Source: Megasphaera cerevisiae DSM 20462
GTDB taxonomy: Bacteria; Bacillota; Negativicutes; Veillonellales; Megasphaeraceae
Direction of reading: 5' to 3'
Assembly (NCBI RefSeq): GCF_001045675.1
Contig: NZ_LEKT01000009.1
Coordinates: forward strand, 1-64,000
DNA length: 64,000 bases
The position numbers were made by a program, and so were the translations under genes. Under the pieces are notes generated by a model. It did not search any database and was not told the DNA's origin. It saw only the letters and a list, made by a program, of their open reading frames with translations. This document shows, piece after piece, positions 7,808-17,330 of this stretch; positions within the stretch are counted from its first letter, which is position 1; each line of letters opens with the position of its first letter.

Positions 7808-9265
7808 TTAAAACAGGTCACTCCGTTCCAACCGGCTGATCACTTTATCACGTCCCATAAGAGCCACGATCACGTTGAGATCAGGGCCGTGCATAACACC
7901 GGTAACAGCGACACGAATAGGCATATAAACAAATTTCCCTTTGACCTTCAGACCTTTTTGAATCTTCTTAAATAAAGGCTGTACCGTATCTGCCGTCACT
8001 TCATCAAGAGCCGCTAATTCGTCTCGGAACATACGCAGCACTGCCGGAGCTGTTTCTTCCTGGAGCACCGCCGCTGTTTCTTCATTTTCCGGCGCATAGT
8101 TTTCTGCAAAGAAAACAGAGGCTGCATCAACAATCTGCGCTCCGTACTGTACGTGTTCCCGCATAGCCCATACCATATCCTTGAGCCACTGCCCTTCTTC
8201 TGCCGCAGGCGCTGCCGACGCGTAGCCAGCCTTTTGTAAATGAGGCAGACATACATTCAACAGCTGCTCTGCGTCGAGCTGTTTCATGTAGTGGAAATTG
8301 ATCCAATTCAGCTTTTCGATATCAAATACAGCCGGATTCTTTGCCACCCGGTCCAGCGTAAACTGTTGGTTCAACTCTTCCCTGCTGAATATTTCCTGAT
8401 CTGTATCCGGTGTCCAGCCGAGAAGTGCCAGGAAATTGACAATAGCATCGGGAAGATATCCCATTTCTTTATACTGCTGAACAGAAGTAGCGCCATGACG
8501 CTTGCTCATCTTTTTTTTGTCCTTGCCCAAAATCAGAGACACATGCGCAAAAGTCGGCACGGTAAATCCCAAGGCATGGTACAGCACCAGCTGCCGCGGT
8601 GTATTGGACAGGTGTTCCTCAGCCCGGATAACATGCGTAATATGCATAAGAGCATCGTCTAAGACGACGCAATAGTTATAGACAGGAATACCGTCCGATT
8701 TAACAATAACAAAATCCCCGACATTATTGGAATCAAAGGAAACATGACCACGAACAAGATCATCCAATTCCAGGGTTTCATCCGGCGGCGTAGCGATCCG
8801 GATGACATGCGGGCGGCCTTCCTTCAGATACTGATCTATCATTTCCTTGGGGAGATGATGGCATTTACCGCTATATACCGGTGTTTTTCCGTCCTTCAGC
8901 TGTTCCTGTTTTTCTGCTTCTAATTCTTCCGGCGTACAAAAGCAGTAATAGGCCTTGCCTTCGGCAAGCAGCTTGTCTGTATACTGCTTATACAGCTCCA
9001 GCCGTTCCATCTGCCGGTAGGGTCCATAAGGACCGCCTACGTCTATCCCTTCGTCCCAATTGATTCCCAGCCATTTCAATGCGTCTTTAATATTTTCTTC
9101 TGATTCGCGGGTAGACCGCTTTCTATCCGTATCTTCAACACGAACAATAAATCTACCCTCCGTGTGTTTGGCGACAAGATAATTGAAAAGCGCCGAACGG
9201 GCACCGCCGATATGAAACGGCCCCGTCGGACTGGGAGCAAAACGAACGCGTACTTCCTGTGACAT
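7808..9265 (-). CDS. gltX: Glutamate--tRNA ligase
   Basis: This class I synthetase charges tRNA-Glu, and in many Firmicutes also tRNA-Gln. The 485 residues show the HIGH-type motif in RFAPSPTGPFHIGGARSAL near the N-terminus and the KMSKS-type motif KKKMSKRHG near 250. The C-terminal anticodon-binding domain is complete. AGGAGG lies 8 bases before the ATG. The gene follows ispDF by 12 bases and probably ends the PIN/TRAM-ispDF-gltX unit, because the cysS promoter starts right after its stop. Confidence 0.97.
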   Translation of the reverse strand: MSQEVRVRFAPSPTGPFHIGGARSALFNYLVAKHTEGRFIVRVEDTDRKRSTRESEENIKDALKWLGINWDEGIDVGGPYGPYRQMERLELYKQYTDKLLAEGKAYYCFCTPEELEAEKQEQLKDGKTPVYSGKCHHLPKEMIDQYLKEGRPHVIRIATPPDETLELDDLVRGHVSFDSNNVGDFVIVKSDGIPVYNYCVVLDDALMHITHVIRAEEHLSNTPRQLVLYHALGFTVPTFAHVSLILGKDKKKMSKRHGATSVQQYKEMGYLPDAIVNFLALLGWTPDTDQEIFSREELNQQFTLDRVAKNPAVFDIEKLNWINFHYMKQLDAEQLLNVCLPHLQKAGYASAAPAAEEGQWLKDMVWAMREHVQYGAQIVDAASVFFAENYAPENEETAAVLQEETAPAVLRMFRDELAALDEVTADTVQPLFKKIQKGLKVKGKFVYMPIRVAVTGVMHGPDLNVIVALMGRDKVISRLERSDLF

Positions 9266-9277
9266 GAAAAATTCCTC

Positions 9278-10468
9278 CTATGCGTTTCTGTATTTAAGAA
9301 CCATCGCTGCAGCCTGCGCTGCCATACCTTCTTCACGACCGACAAATCCCAAATGTTCTGTCGTTGTCGCTTTGACAGACACTGCCAGCGTATCAATCTG
9401 CAGCGCGTTAGCTATATTACTGATCATATGGGGCACATACTCTTTGATTTTAGGCCGCTGCGCCATGAGCGTGACGTCCACGTTAATAATGCGGCAACTG
9501 TTTTCAATAAGAATCTGCCGCACCTTTTCCAACAAAACCAAGCTGGAAATATTTTTAAATTTCGTATCCGAGTCTGGAAAATAGGTACCAATATCCTTAA
9601 GACCGGCCGCTCCAAGAAGCGCATCCATTACAGCATGCGTGAGAACATCTGCATCAGAGTGACCGTCCAGACCCAGACTGTACGGAACTTCAACGCCGCC
9701 GAGAATCAGCTTGCGGCCCTTAATTAAAGGATGGACGTCATAGCCGCTGCCGACCCTATGCTCCGTAGGGCCATTCATATAAAATTCAAGAACCGGCACA
9801 TCATCCATGGTCGTGACCTTGTGATTCCGTTCATCCCCTTGGAGAATAACCAGCTTCTCTCCGATCGCTTCAACCAAAGAGGCATCGTCCGTTCCCGTAA
9901 TATGATGCGCCTTGGCATATTCATGCGCCTTCAGCAATATATTTTTATGAAAAATCTGCGGTGTCTGGGCTGCAATAAGGCGACTTCGATCCAATGTCTG
10001 AACGCTCTGCGCCCCATGTCCTTCTGCCTTCTCCCGTACTTTCACTGTATCCTTTACGGGAATAGCATAAATAGCTGCATGCGCCGTTTCCATAACCGGA
10101 AGCGCATTATCGTACCATTCCGGACCGGCCAGGGGGCGTGAGCCATCATGAACCATAATGATATCTGTCATATCACTGGCAGCCATGAGGCCATTATATA
10201 CAGAATCTTCACGCTCCGCACCGCCGAGCGCATATTTCACAGGCATCGCCGGGTGGAGAGCTTCTACAATTTTCACAATATCAGAATGATCATGTTCTGC
10301 ATTGACAATAATGACTTCATCAACTGAAGCCGCAGCAAACACATGCTGCAGCGTATGTGCCAATACAGGCTTGCCGCAAAGCGGATAAAACAGCTTATTA
10401 CGCTCGTAGCCAAACCGCCGGCCGGAACCGGCCGCTACGATAATAACAGAAACTTTCAAAAAATTCAC
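9278..10468 (-). CDS. ispDF: Bifunctional IspD/IspF isoprenoid enzyme
   Basis: This is a fusion of two steps of the methylerythritol phosphate pathway. Residues 1 to about 230 are IspD, with the nucleotidyltransferase motif VSVIIVAAGSGRRFG and VMVHDGSRPL. Residues about 236-396 are IspF, the cyclodiphosphate synthase, with RVGSGYDVHPL and GLDGHSDADVLTHAVMDALL, where Asp and His bind zinc. In Bacillus the two are separate adjacent genes. The GTG start immediately follows the stop of the PIN/TRAM gene. A TTG three codons later has better spacing from AGGTGA and may be the true start. Confidence 0.95.
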   Translation of the reverse strand: MNFLKVSVIIVAAGSGRRFGYERNKLFYPLCGKPVLAHTLQHVFAAASVDEVIIVNAEHDHSDIVKIVEALHPAMPVKYALGGAEREDSVYNGLMAASDMTDIIMVHDGSRPLAGPEWYDNALPVMETAHAAIYAIPVKDTVKVREKAEGHGAQSVQTLDRSRLIAAQTPQIFHKNILLKAHEYAKAHHITGTDDASLVEAIGEKLVILQGDERNHKVTTMDDVPVLEFYMNGPTEHRVGSGYDVHPLIKGRKLILGGVEVPYSLGLDGHSDADVLTHAVMDALLGAAGLKDIGTYFPDSDTKFKNISSLVLLEKVRQILIENSCRIINVDVTLMAQRPKIKEYVPHMISNIANALQIDTLAVSVKATTTEHLGFVGREEGMAAQAAAMVLKYRNA

Positions 10469-11671
10469 CTACTCATCTGCAATTTTGACAAAAATCATAC
10501 GGCCTGCCGATGTCTGCAGCACAGACGTAACCATGACAGGCACCGTCTCGCCAATATATTTCTGTCCATTTTCGACAACGATCATCGTACCGTCATCAAG
10601 ATATGCGACTCCCTGGTTTTCTTCCTTTCCGGCCTTGACAATGAGAACATTCATTTCCTCTCCGGGAATACGTGCCGGCTTCAAGGCATTTGCCAAGTCA
10701 TTGATATTAAGAACAACGACACCCTGAAGAGCGGCTACCTTGTTCAGATTATAATCATTTGTAACGACCTTGGCATTGATCTTGCGTCCCAGCCGTACAA
10801 GCTTGGAATCGACCCCTTGCACATCGTCAAAATCATCATTGATAATACGGACCTCGACATAATTATCCTCTTGCATTTGCTTGAGGATATCCAGACCGCG
10901 ACGACCTTTATTGCGTTTCAGCAAGTCCGAAGAATCGGCAATAAGCTGCAATTCCTCCAGTACAAATACCGGTACCAGAAGAGGGCCTTCCAAAAATCCG
11001 GTGCTGCAGATTTCCGCAATACGTCCGTCAATAATCGAGCTGGTATCCAGCAGCTTGCCGGAAAAATCCGTATCCCGCCGCTTCGAGCTATGGTCTTTAT
11101 TTTGCTTGCCGATGCGCAGGGATCCTGCGAGAGACATAATATCATTCTTTTTGCGGATAGCAATGCTCATACCGGCATACCCGAATACAATACTAAACAC
11201 AATCGGCCCATATGCGCCGATAATAGGCAGTCGGGCAAACGCCAGCCCTATTAAATTAGCAATAATGAGTCCAAAAAGCAAACCCAGCGTTCCGACTATC
11301 AAATCCTGACTTTCAAAGTCACTCAGGCCCGTTTCAATACGATGGATCGCCGCCCAAATCAGCTTGAGAATAAACGGCGAAAGAATATATCCAACAAGGA
11401 TGCCAACAACCGCGCCGGCAATATACGAAACTACCGTAATCAAAGTTGTCCCAAAAATACTGCCGTGAGAAAAACTTCCTTCTATTTCCGCATTAAAAAA
11501 CGGTGTCATAACTATCTGATCAACCAGCATGACAAAAATGACAGCCATAATCAACATGATAATACCTTTCATAATATTATCTGCTATTTTGCCGCCATTA
11601 AATTTCTTTGGTCTTTTAGTTTTTACTGTATCGCCCTGATCTGATGCATATTTATCATCCACAACAAACAT
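10469..11671 (-). CDS. Membrane-anchored PIN/TRAM-domain protein (YacL family)
   Basis: The 400 residues have a basic N-terminus and four hydrophobic segments (about 30-170), then a PIN nuclease-fold domain (about 205-330) with LLDTSSIIDGRIAEI, followed by a C-terminal TRAM domain (about 335-395) ending in TSVLQTSAGRMIFVKI. This matches B. subtilis YacL, which sits at the same place beside ispD. Its role is not settled; a membrane-attached nuclease is suggested by the fold. The ATG used here lies only one base after AAAGGAGG. A GTG at the fourth codon has better spacing. Confidence 0.88.
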   Translation of the reverse strand: MFVVDDKYASDQGDTVKTKRPKKFNGGKIADNIMKGIIMLIMAVIFVMLVDQIVMTPFFNAEIEGSFSHGSIFGTTLITVVSYIAGAVVGILVGYILSPFILKLIWAAIHRIETGLSDFESQDLIVGTLGLLFGLIIANLIGLAFARLPIIGAYGPIVFSIVFGYAGMSIAIRKKNDIMSLAGSLRIGKQNKDHSSKRRDTDFSGKLLDTSSIIDGRIAEICSTGFLEGPLLVPVFVLEELQLIADSSDLLKRNKGRRGLDILKQMQEDNYVEVRIINDDFDDVQGVDSKLVRLGRKINAKVVTNDYNLNKVAALQGVVVLNINDLANALKPARIPGEEMNVLIVKAGKEENQGVAYLDDGTMIVVENGQKYIGETVPVMVTSVLQTSAGRMIFVKIADE

Positions 11672-11705
11672 CCCTCCTTTATGCCAATCCCATGATAACT
11701 ATATA

Positions 11706-11714
11706 ACTATACCA
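11706..11714 (-). promoter_or_regulatory. Possible extended -10 promoter for the PIN/TRAM-ispDF-gltX unit
   Basis: The minus strand reads TGGTATAGT, an extended -10 element, 35 bases before the start codon. No convincing -35 is present. It follows the radA terminator, as expected for a new transcription unit. Confidence 0.4.
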
Positions 11715-11801
11715 TATTTCATGATAATAAACCACAAAAAACAAGAAACTCTAATAAAAATTTAACCAAAGTTTACGTATGTACAACCATAGCCGGTACA
11801 T

Positions 11802-11845
11802 AAAAAAACAGTTCCTGCAGAATAAACCTTCTCCTGCAGAAACTG
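11802..11845 (-). terminator. Terminator after radA
   Basis: The 12-base arms at 11809-11820 and 11834-11845 pair with one G-U wobble. On the minus strand they are followed by seven T residues (11808-11802). It ends the ctsR-clpC-radA operon. Confidence 0.85.
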
Positions 11846-11848
11846 CCA

Positions 11849-13231
11849 TTACGTTTTCTGAAACGCTGCTTCCATAGCCTCCTGTAGGGTTGCCACTCCG
11901 ATCAGACGGCAGCGGGAAATATCAGGGCCCTTCATATCATCCATATTTCCTTTCGGCAGAATAAAGGTACGAAATCCCATTTTAGCAGCCTCTTTGACCC
12001 GGCGCAGGGCATGAGGCACGCGGCGTATATCTCCCGTGAGTCCCACCTCGCCCATAACCACGGTCTGACTGTCCATCGACATATCCCGCAGGCTGGAAAA
12101 TATTGCCAGCGCCACAGGCAGGTCGGCAGCTGTCTCAGTAATGCGCAGACCGCCGACAATATTGATATAAACGTCCTGTGTTCCCAGCGGCACGCCAACA
12201 CGTTTTTCCAACACCGCCAGTAAAATGATGAGACGATTGTAATCCATACCAGAGGCAGTCCGCCGCGGCACGGCAAAAACAGAATGCGTGGTCAGAGCCT
12301 GTATTTCTCCCAGCAGAGGCCGCATACCATCCATCACGGCCGCGACCGCCGAGCCAGCCTGATCGGCCGACCGTTCGGACAGCAGAAGCTGTGATGGATT
12401 GGCCAGCTCGGCCAGCCCTTTTTCATTCATCGTAAACAATCCCGATTCATTGGTTGAGCCAAACCGGTTTTTAATTCCCCGCAGGATACGGAATTGGTAG
12501 TTCCGTTCTCCTTCAAAGTACAATACAACGTCTACCATATGCTCCATCATGCGGGGACCAGCAATAGCACCCTCTTTCGTCACATGTCCGATTACCACAA
12601 CGGGAATGCCCATCGTCTTGGCAAAAGTCATGATACGGCTCGTACCTTCCCGTATTTGTGCCAGACTGCCCGGCGTTCCTTCAATTTCACGGCTGTACAT
12701 AGTCTGAATGGAATCAATGATGACCAACGCCGGCCGGCGCTGCTGCGCTTCCCGTAAAATAGCATCCAGCGACGTATCCGCTTGAATGACCAGTTCCGGC
12801 GCGTCAATCCCTAAACGGTCTGCCCGCAGCTTGATCTGACCAGCCGATTCCTCGCCGGAGCCATACAAAACAGTTCCGGCCCGTTGGCAGACAGCTGACG
12901 CCATCTGCAGAACCAAGGTAGACTTACCGATGCCGGGATCACCGCTCAACAAAACCAACGCGCCCGGTACAATGCCGCCGCCAAGGACCCGATCCAATTC
13001 TCCGATCCCCGTTTCGATGCGCTCCATTTTTTCCATTGCAATCTCCGGCAAAGATGCCGGTTTAGCAGCTTCTCCGCCACGCTGTACGCTTTGACTTCCC
13101 TTCGGCACTTCCGGGAGAGCTTCTTCCTCCGTCATCGTATTCCATTCACCGCACTGCGGACACCGTCCCAGCCACCGGCTGGAAACACTGCCGCAGTTTG
13201 TACATACATACCGAGTCTTCACTTTCACCAT
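11849..13231 (-). CDS. radA: DNA repair protein RadA (Sms)
   Basis: RadA is a RecA-like ATPase that drives branch migration during recombination and repair. The 460 residues start with a four-cysteine zinc finger (C10, C13, C24, C27), followed by the Walker A motif GDPGIGKST at 97-105, the RadA-specific KNRFG motif in RGIKNRFGSTNE, and a C-terminal Lon-like domain without obvious protease residues. The start has AGGA 5 bases upstream and lies 8 bases after clpC. In Bacillus disA follows radA; here the operon ends at a terminator instead. Confidence 0.97.
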   Translation of the reverse strand: MVKVKTRYVCTNCGSVSSRWLGRCPQCGEWNTMTEEEALPEVPKGSQSVQRGGEAAKPASLPEIAMEKMERIETGIGELDRVLGGGIVPGALVLLSGDPGIGKSTLVLQMASAVCQRAGTVLYGSGEESAGQIKLRADRLGIDAPELVIQADTSLDAILREAQQRRPALVIIDSIQTMYSREIEGTPGSLAQIREGTSRIMTFAKTMGIPVVVIGHVTKEGAIAGPRMMEHMVDVVLYFEGERNYQFRILRGIKNRFGSTNESGLFTMNEKGLAELANPSQLLLSERSADQAGSAVAAVMDGMRPLLGEIQALTTHSVFAVPRRTASGMDYNRLIILLAVLEKRVGVPLGTQDVYINIVGGLRITETAADLPVALAIFSSLRDMSMDSQTVVMGEVGLTGDIRRVPHALRRVKEAAKMGFRTFILPKGNMDDMKGPDISRCRLIGVATLQEAMEAAFQKT

Positions 13232-13239
13232 AGTACTTC

Positions 13240-15672
13240 CTATTCTGTCGTAAAGACAAGTTCCTTTTTATCCAGGCTATCCACGTGAATCGTGTTTCCT
13301 TCCTTTAAACTGCCGCCCAGCAGCATTTCCGATATAGGATCTTCGACCAGCTTTTGAATTGCTCGTTTCAGCGGCCGTGCTCCGTAGGCAAAGTCAGTTC
13401 CCTGCATTACAAGAACATCATCTGCTCCGGTAGTCCATTCCATTCTAACGCCTTTTTCACTCAGCCGTTTTGTCAAATCCTCCAGCATAATCGACACGAT
13501 ATGCCGCAGATCATTTTTTTCCAGCGGTTTAAAGACAATAATTTCATCAATGCGGTTTAAAAATTCCGGACGGAAGAACCGGCGCACGTCATTCAAAATT
13601 TCCTTCTGCGCTTCTTTAAAAGCCACTTCCCGATCTTTTGCCGAGTCAGCACCGGCCGCAAAGCCCATCACAGGTGCGCTTGGTTTCAAATGAGAGGCAC
13701 CGAGATTGCTGGTCATAATAATTACCGTATTGCGGAAATCAACAGTCCGTCCCTTGGAATCCGTAAGCCGGCCTTCGTCAAGAACCTGCAGAAGCAGATT
13801 GAAGAAATCACTGCTGGCCTTTTCCACTTCGTCAAAGAGAATGACGCTGTATGGTTTTTCCCGTACCGCATCAGTCAGCTCACCGCCTTCTTCATACCCT
13901 ACATAGCCGGGAGGCGCTCCAACCAGACGGGACACACTATATTTTTCCATAAATTCGCTCATATCAATACGAATCATGGCTTCCTGGCTGCCAAACAGCT
14001 GCCGTGCCAGGGTTCGTGCCAGTTCCGTCTTGCCAACGCCGCTGGGGCCGAGAAACAGAAAGGACCCAATAGGACGGTTTACATCCTTCAAGCCGGCCCG
14101 CGCCCGGCGAACCGCCTTAGATACCGCCGTGACGGCATCATTCTGACTGATGACCCGTCTGTGCAGTTCCTCTTCCAAATGGAGAAGGCGGTGCGATTCC
14201 GTTTCCGTAATCTGCTGCACCGGGACGCCGGTCCACATGGAGACAACATCAGCAATATCATTTTCTGTCACAATCAGTTTGGCATCATCCTGCTGCTTAC
14301 GTTCCTTTTGCAGCGTCGTAATTTTGTCAGACAATTTTTTTCCTTCATCACGAAGAGAAGCGCATTTTTCAAAATCCTCACTAGCCAGTGCCGCTTCCTT
14401 TTCCTTATTCACATCAGCCAGCTTTTGTTCTATTTCCTTCAAATCATGGGAAGGGGCATATACCTTCACGCGAATTTTAGAAGCTGCCTCATCCATGACA
14501 TCAATAGCTTTATCCGGCAGATACCGGTCCGAAATATACCGTGAGGACAGCTTGACAGCCGCTTTTACAGCTTCGTCAGTAATCCGGGCCTTGTGAAAAG
14601 CTTCGTAACGATCCCGCAATCCGAATAATATTTCTTCAGCATCGTCTTCAGAAGGTTCGCCCACAAGCACCGGCTGGAACCGGCGGGCCAGGGCCGCATC
14701 CTTTTCAATATATTTTTTGTATTCATCAATGGTTGTGGCCCCGATGCATTGCAGATCCCCCCGGGCCAGAGCCGGTTTCAAAATATTCGCCGCATCCATG
14801 GATCCTTCCACGGCACCGGCACCAATGAGTTGGTGCAGCTCGTCAATGAACAGCAGCGTCGTTTCATCCTTCTGCAGAATATCAATCACCTTTTTGATCC
14901 GTTCTTCAAACTCGCCCCGGTATTTCGTACCGGCAACAATACTGGCGATGTTCAAAGAAAAGATGTGTTTATCCAAAAGAATATCCGGCACGTTCCCCAT
15001 GATAATACGCTGTGCCAACCCTTCGGCAATTGCCGTTTTTCCTACGCCGGGAGCTCCAATAAGAACAGGATTATTCTTGGTGCGGCGGCAGAGTATCTGA
15101 ATAACTCTGTCAATTTCCACACTGCGGCCAATAACAGGATCGACCTTTCCCTGCCGGGCCAATTCGTTCAAATCATTGCCGAATTCAGACAGATCAATAG
15201 CCCCGCTTTGCGATGCTTCCCCTTCTTCTTCATCAAAGAGGGAATTTCCCATCATTTCACTCAATCTTTGTGCCACTGTATCGGGATGAATATCCATCCC
15301 CTCTAAAATCTGCAGTGCCATACCGGTTCCCTCGCGCAGGATGCCGGCCAAAAGATGCTCTGTACCGACGTAATTTTGTCCCAGACGATTGGCCTCGCTG
15401 ACGGCTAATTCCATCGTGCGTTTCGTCCGCGGCGTTAGGCGCAGTTCCGTTGGCACCGTTTTGCCCAGTCCGATCGTCGTTTCAATAGCCCGGCTGACAT
15501 TTTCATTGGTCAAACCCAGCTGCGTCAGCAGCTGGCCTGCCAAGCCGCTTGTATTCAACACCAGCCCCAACAATATATGTTCAGTTCCTACATAGTCATG
15601 ACGGAATTTTTGTGCCGATTCCTGTGCATAACGGAGAACATTTTTTGCATCATTCGTAAATCTGTTGTACAT
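13240..15672 (-). CDS. clpC: ATP-dependent Clp protease ATPase subunit ClpC
   Basis: This Hsp100 unfoldase feeds substrates to ClpP. The 810 residues have two N-terminal Clp_N repeats (RFTNDAKNVLRYAQE; then TPRTKRTMELAVSEA), AAA domain 1 with Walker A GAPGVGKT, a middle coiled domain with a UVR motif (CASLRDEGKKL) for adaptor binding, and AAA domain 2 with GPSGVGKT and the arginine-finger region FRPEFLNRIDEII. It lies in the ctsR operon after mcsB, where the adaptor McsB marks proteins with phosphoarginine for ClpC. Confidence 0.98.
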   Translation of the reverse strand: MYNRFTNDAKNVLRYAQESAQKFRHDYVGTEHILLGLVLNTSGLAGQLLTQLGLTNENVSRAIETTIGLGKTVPTELRLTPRTKRTMELAVSEANRLGQNYVGTEHLLAGILREGTGMALQILEGMDIHPDTVAQRLSEMMGNSLFDEEEGEASQSGAIDLSEFGNDLNELARQGKVDPVIGRSVEIDRVIQILCRRTKNNPVLIGAPGVGKTAIAEGLAQRIIMGNVPDILLDKHIFSLNIASIVAGTKYRGEFEERIKKVIDILQKDETTLLFIDELHQLIGAGAVEGSMDAANILKPALARGDLQCIGATTIDEYKKYIEKDAALARRFQPVLVGEPSEDDAEEILFGLRDRYEAFHKARITDEAVKAAVKLSSRYISDRYLPDKAIDVMDEAASKIRVKVYAPSHDLKEIEQKLADVNKEKEAALASEDFEKCASLRDEGKKLSDKITTLQKERKQQDDAKLIVTENDIADVVSMWTGVPVQQITETESHRLLHLEEELHRRVISQNDAVTAVSKAVRRARAGLKDVNRPIGSFLFLGPSGVGKTELARTLARQLFGSQEAMIRIDMSEFMEKYSVSRLVGAPPGYVGYEEGGELTDAVREKPYSVILFDEVEKASSDFFNLLLQVLDEGRLTDSKGRTVDFRNTVIIMTSNLGASHLKPSAPVMGFAAGADSAKDREVAFKEAQKEILNDVRRFFRPEFLNRIDEIIVFKPLEKNDLRHIVSIMLEDLTKRLSEKGVRMEWTTGADDVLVMQGTDFAYGARPLKRAIQKLVEDPISEMLLGGSLKEGNTIHVDSLDKKELVFTTE

Positions 15673-15710
15673 AGTATCACTTCCTCACTGATAATAAGTA
15701 TAGTATCGTA

Positions 15711-16784
15711 TCAAGTTACAGGAACAGCATACGCTGATAATACATTCTGAATGGCCTTCGCCCGCTGCCGCTCCAATTCTTCTTCCGGAAGTTCCTTTTT
15801 TACCTTAGCCTGCAGGAATGCCGGTTCCGCTGCTGTCATAAGTGCTTCATAGGCAAGCGGTGCTTCTGCAATAATACCTAAATCAATCCCAAAGCGCAAA
15901 TCACTGACGCGGGACAGCGCTTCCTGCCGGCTCATAAGCCAGGCATTAGCCAGCATTCCGTAAGACCGCTGGCATTTATCCTTCAGCGCATGGCTGTTAT
16001 GGTTCCATAGTACATCTCTGCAGTTCCGTTCTTCCTGAACGATCTGCGTCACTATTTTCCGAAGCTGCTCCAGTATATCCGATTCTGATACACCCAAGGT
16101 GATCTGATTGGTAATTTGAAAAACATTGCCGGACAGATCGTTGCGTTCACCATGAATTCCGCCAACGGCAAAACCAAACTTAGTAATGCCCTGCACAATA
16201 CGGTTGAAACGTTTCATGAGAATCAGCGCCGGTACATGGATCGTGACTCCGGCAATACACCCGGTTCCTGTCATGGACGGACTGGCAGTCAAATATCCGA
16301 AATCATCACGGAACGCAAAGTTCAGCCGGCTTTCCAAGGTATCATCTATCTGAGAAGCTTCCTCCCAAACCTTTTGCAGATTCAGACCTGCTGCTGCCGT
16401 CTGAATGCAAAAATGATCTTCTTCGTTGATCATTACCGCTGCGGCCCCGTCCTCTCGGAGAAGCAGACCTCTCTGTTCTGGTTTGGCAATATGCGCCGCC
16501 GAAGAAAAATGCCTGCTGGCGAGAAGCTCTCTTTCCAGCGGATCCAAAGCGGCAATATCAATATATTCATACCGTCCGGTCCCCATGGTATTGAGGCCGG
16601 GCATACTGCGTTTTCCTTCATCAAGAACTGCCGCCAGCTCCGTGTCCGAAGCCTTGTCGGGAAAAATATATTTTTTTAAATTACGTACTGCCCGGATACG
16701 GCTGTCGATGACGATATCAGCAAAATCACCGGAACCGTTCTGCCATGGCAGCAAAGGAGAAGACACAAATTCAACAGTCATCAT
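15711..16784 (-). CDS. mcsB: Protein arginine kinase McsB
   Basis: McsB phosphorylates arginine residues, marking proteins for ClpCP and inactivating CtsR. It resembles phosphagen kinases: the 357 residues include the catalytic-domain motifs RIRAVRNLKKYIFPD, LGYLTASPSMTGTGC-like FGYLTASPSMTGTGC and the EERNCRD segment. The ATG shares one base with the mcsA stop (TAATG), so the two are coupled; a second ATG follows immediately. McsA is its activator and is encoded next door. Confidence 0.95.
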   Translation of the reverse strand: MMTVEFVSSPLLPWQNGSGDFADIVIDSRIRAVRNLKKYIFPDKASDTELAAVLDEGKRSMPGLNTMGTGRYEYIDIAALDPLERELLASRHFSSAAHIAKPEQRGLLLREDGAAAVMINEEDHFCIQTAAAGLNLQKVWEEASQIDDTLESRLNFAFRDDFGYLTASPSMTGTGCIAGVTIHVPALILMKRFNRIVQGITKFGFAVGGIHGERNDLSGNVFQITNQITLGVSESDILEQLRKIVTQIVQEERNCRDVLWNHNSHALKDKCQRSYGMLANAWLMSRQEALSRVSDLRFGIDLGIIAEAPLAYEALMTAAEPAFLQAKVKKELPEEELERQRAKAIQNVLSAYAVPVT

Positions 16785-17305
16785 TATCCCTCCTTCGACG
16801 CATCCTGCTGCGGTATCTGCCTCTGCAGGACCCGTATTTCATCGCGAACCTTAGCCGCTTCCTCATAGCGTTCATCCCGAACCAGCTTTTGCAAATGCTG
16901 TCGGAGGCGTTTGATCTGTGTTACCGTGCGGAATACGCCTGTACCACGATTCGGCACTTTGCCGACATGCTTGCTATGACCGTGAATACGCCGCATCAAA
17001 GGCGGAATTTCTTCCTTAAATGCCTCATAGCAGTCCGGACATCCAAATTTTCCTGCCCGGTTAAAATCACTGTACGTCATGCCGCAGCTTGCACAGCGTG
17101 GTTCGTCAGCTGATTCTCCCGTATAATTGGGATATGCCATCTTTCGAAAAAAATCATTATCAACAATATTAAAATCATTAAAAGCTGCAAATTGACTTTG
17201 CTTTTTCGCACATTCAGCACATAAATGCATATCTGTCCGCTGTCCGTTTTCAATTTTTGTAATATGGACAACAGCCTCTTGCTTTTTACAGACATCACAT
17301 AACAT
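16784..17305 (-). CDS. mcsA: McsA, zinc-binding activator of McsB
   Basis: McsA activates the McsB arginine kinase. The 173 residues contain four CxxC pairs (MLCDVCKKQ, LCAECAKK, CASCGMTY, GCPDCYEAF) that form two zinc-binding modules, and a C-terminal UVR motif (LQKLVRDERYEEAAKVRDEI). I chose the ATG at 17305 because GGGAGG lies 9 bases upstream and the protein then starts with the family's usual first zinc finger. The longer open frame to 17404 would overlap ctsR. The gap after ctsR is 25 bases. Confidence 0.95.
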   Translation of the reverse strand: MLCDVCKKQEAVVHITKIENGQRTDMHLCAECAKKQSQFAAFNDFNIVDNDFFRKMAYPNYTGESADEPRCASCGMTYSDFNRAGKFGCPDCYEAFKEEIPPLMRRIHGHSKHVGKVPNRGTGVFRTVTQIKRLRQHLQKLVRDERYEEAAKVRDEIRVLQRQIPQQDASKEG

Positions 17306-17330
17306 GGATTTCACCCTCCCTTCGCATACA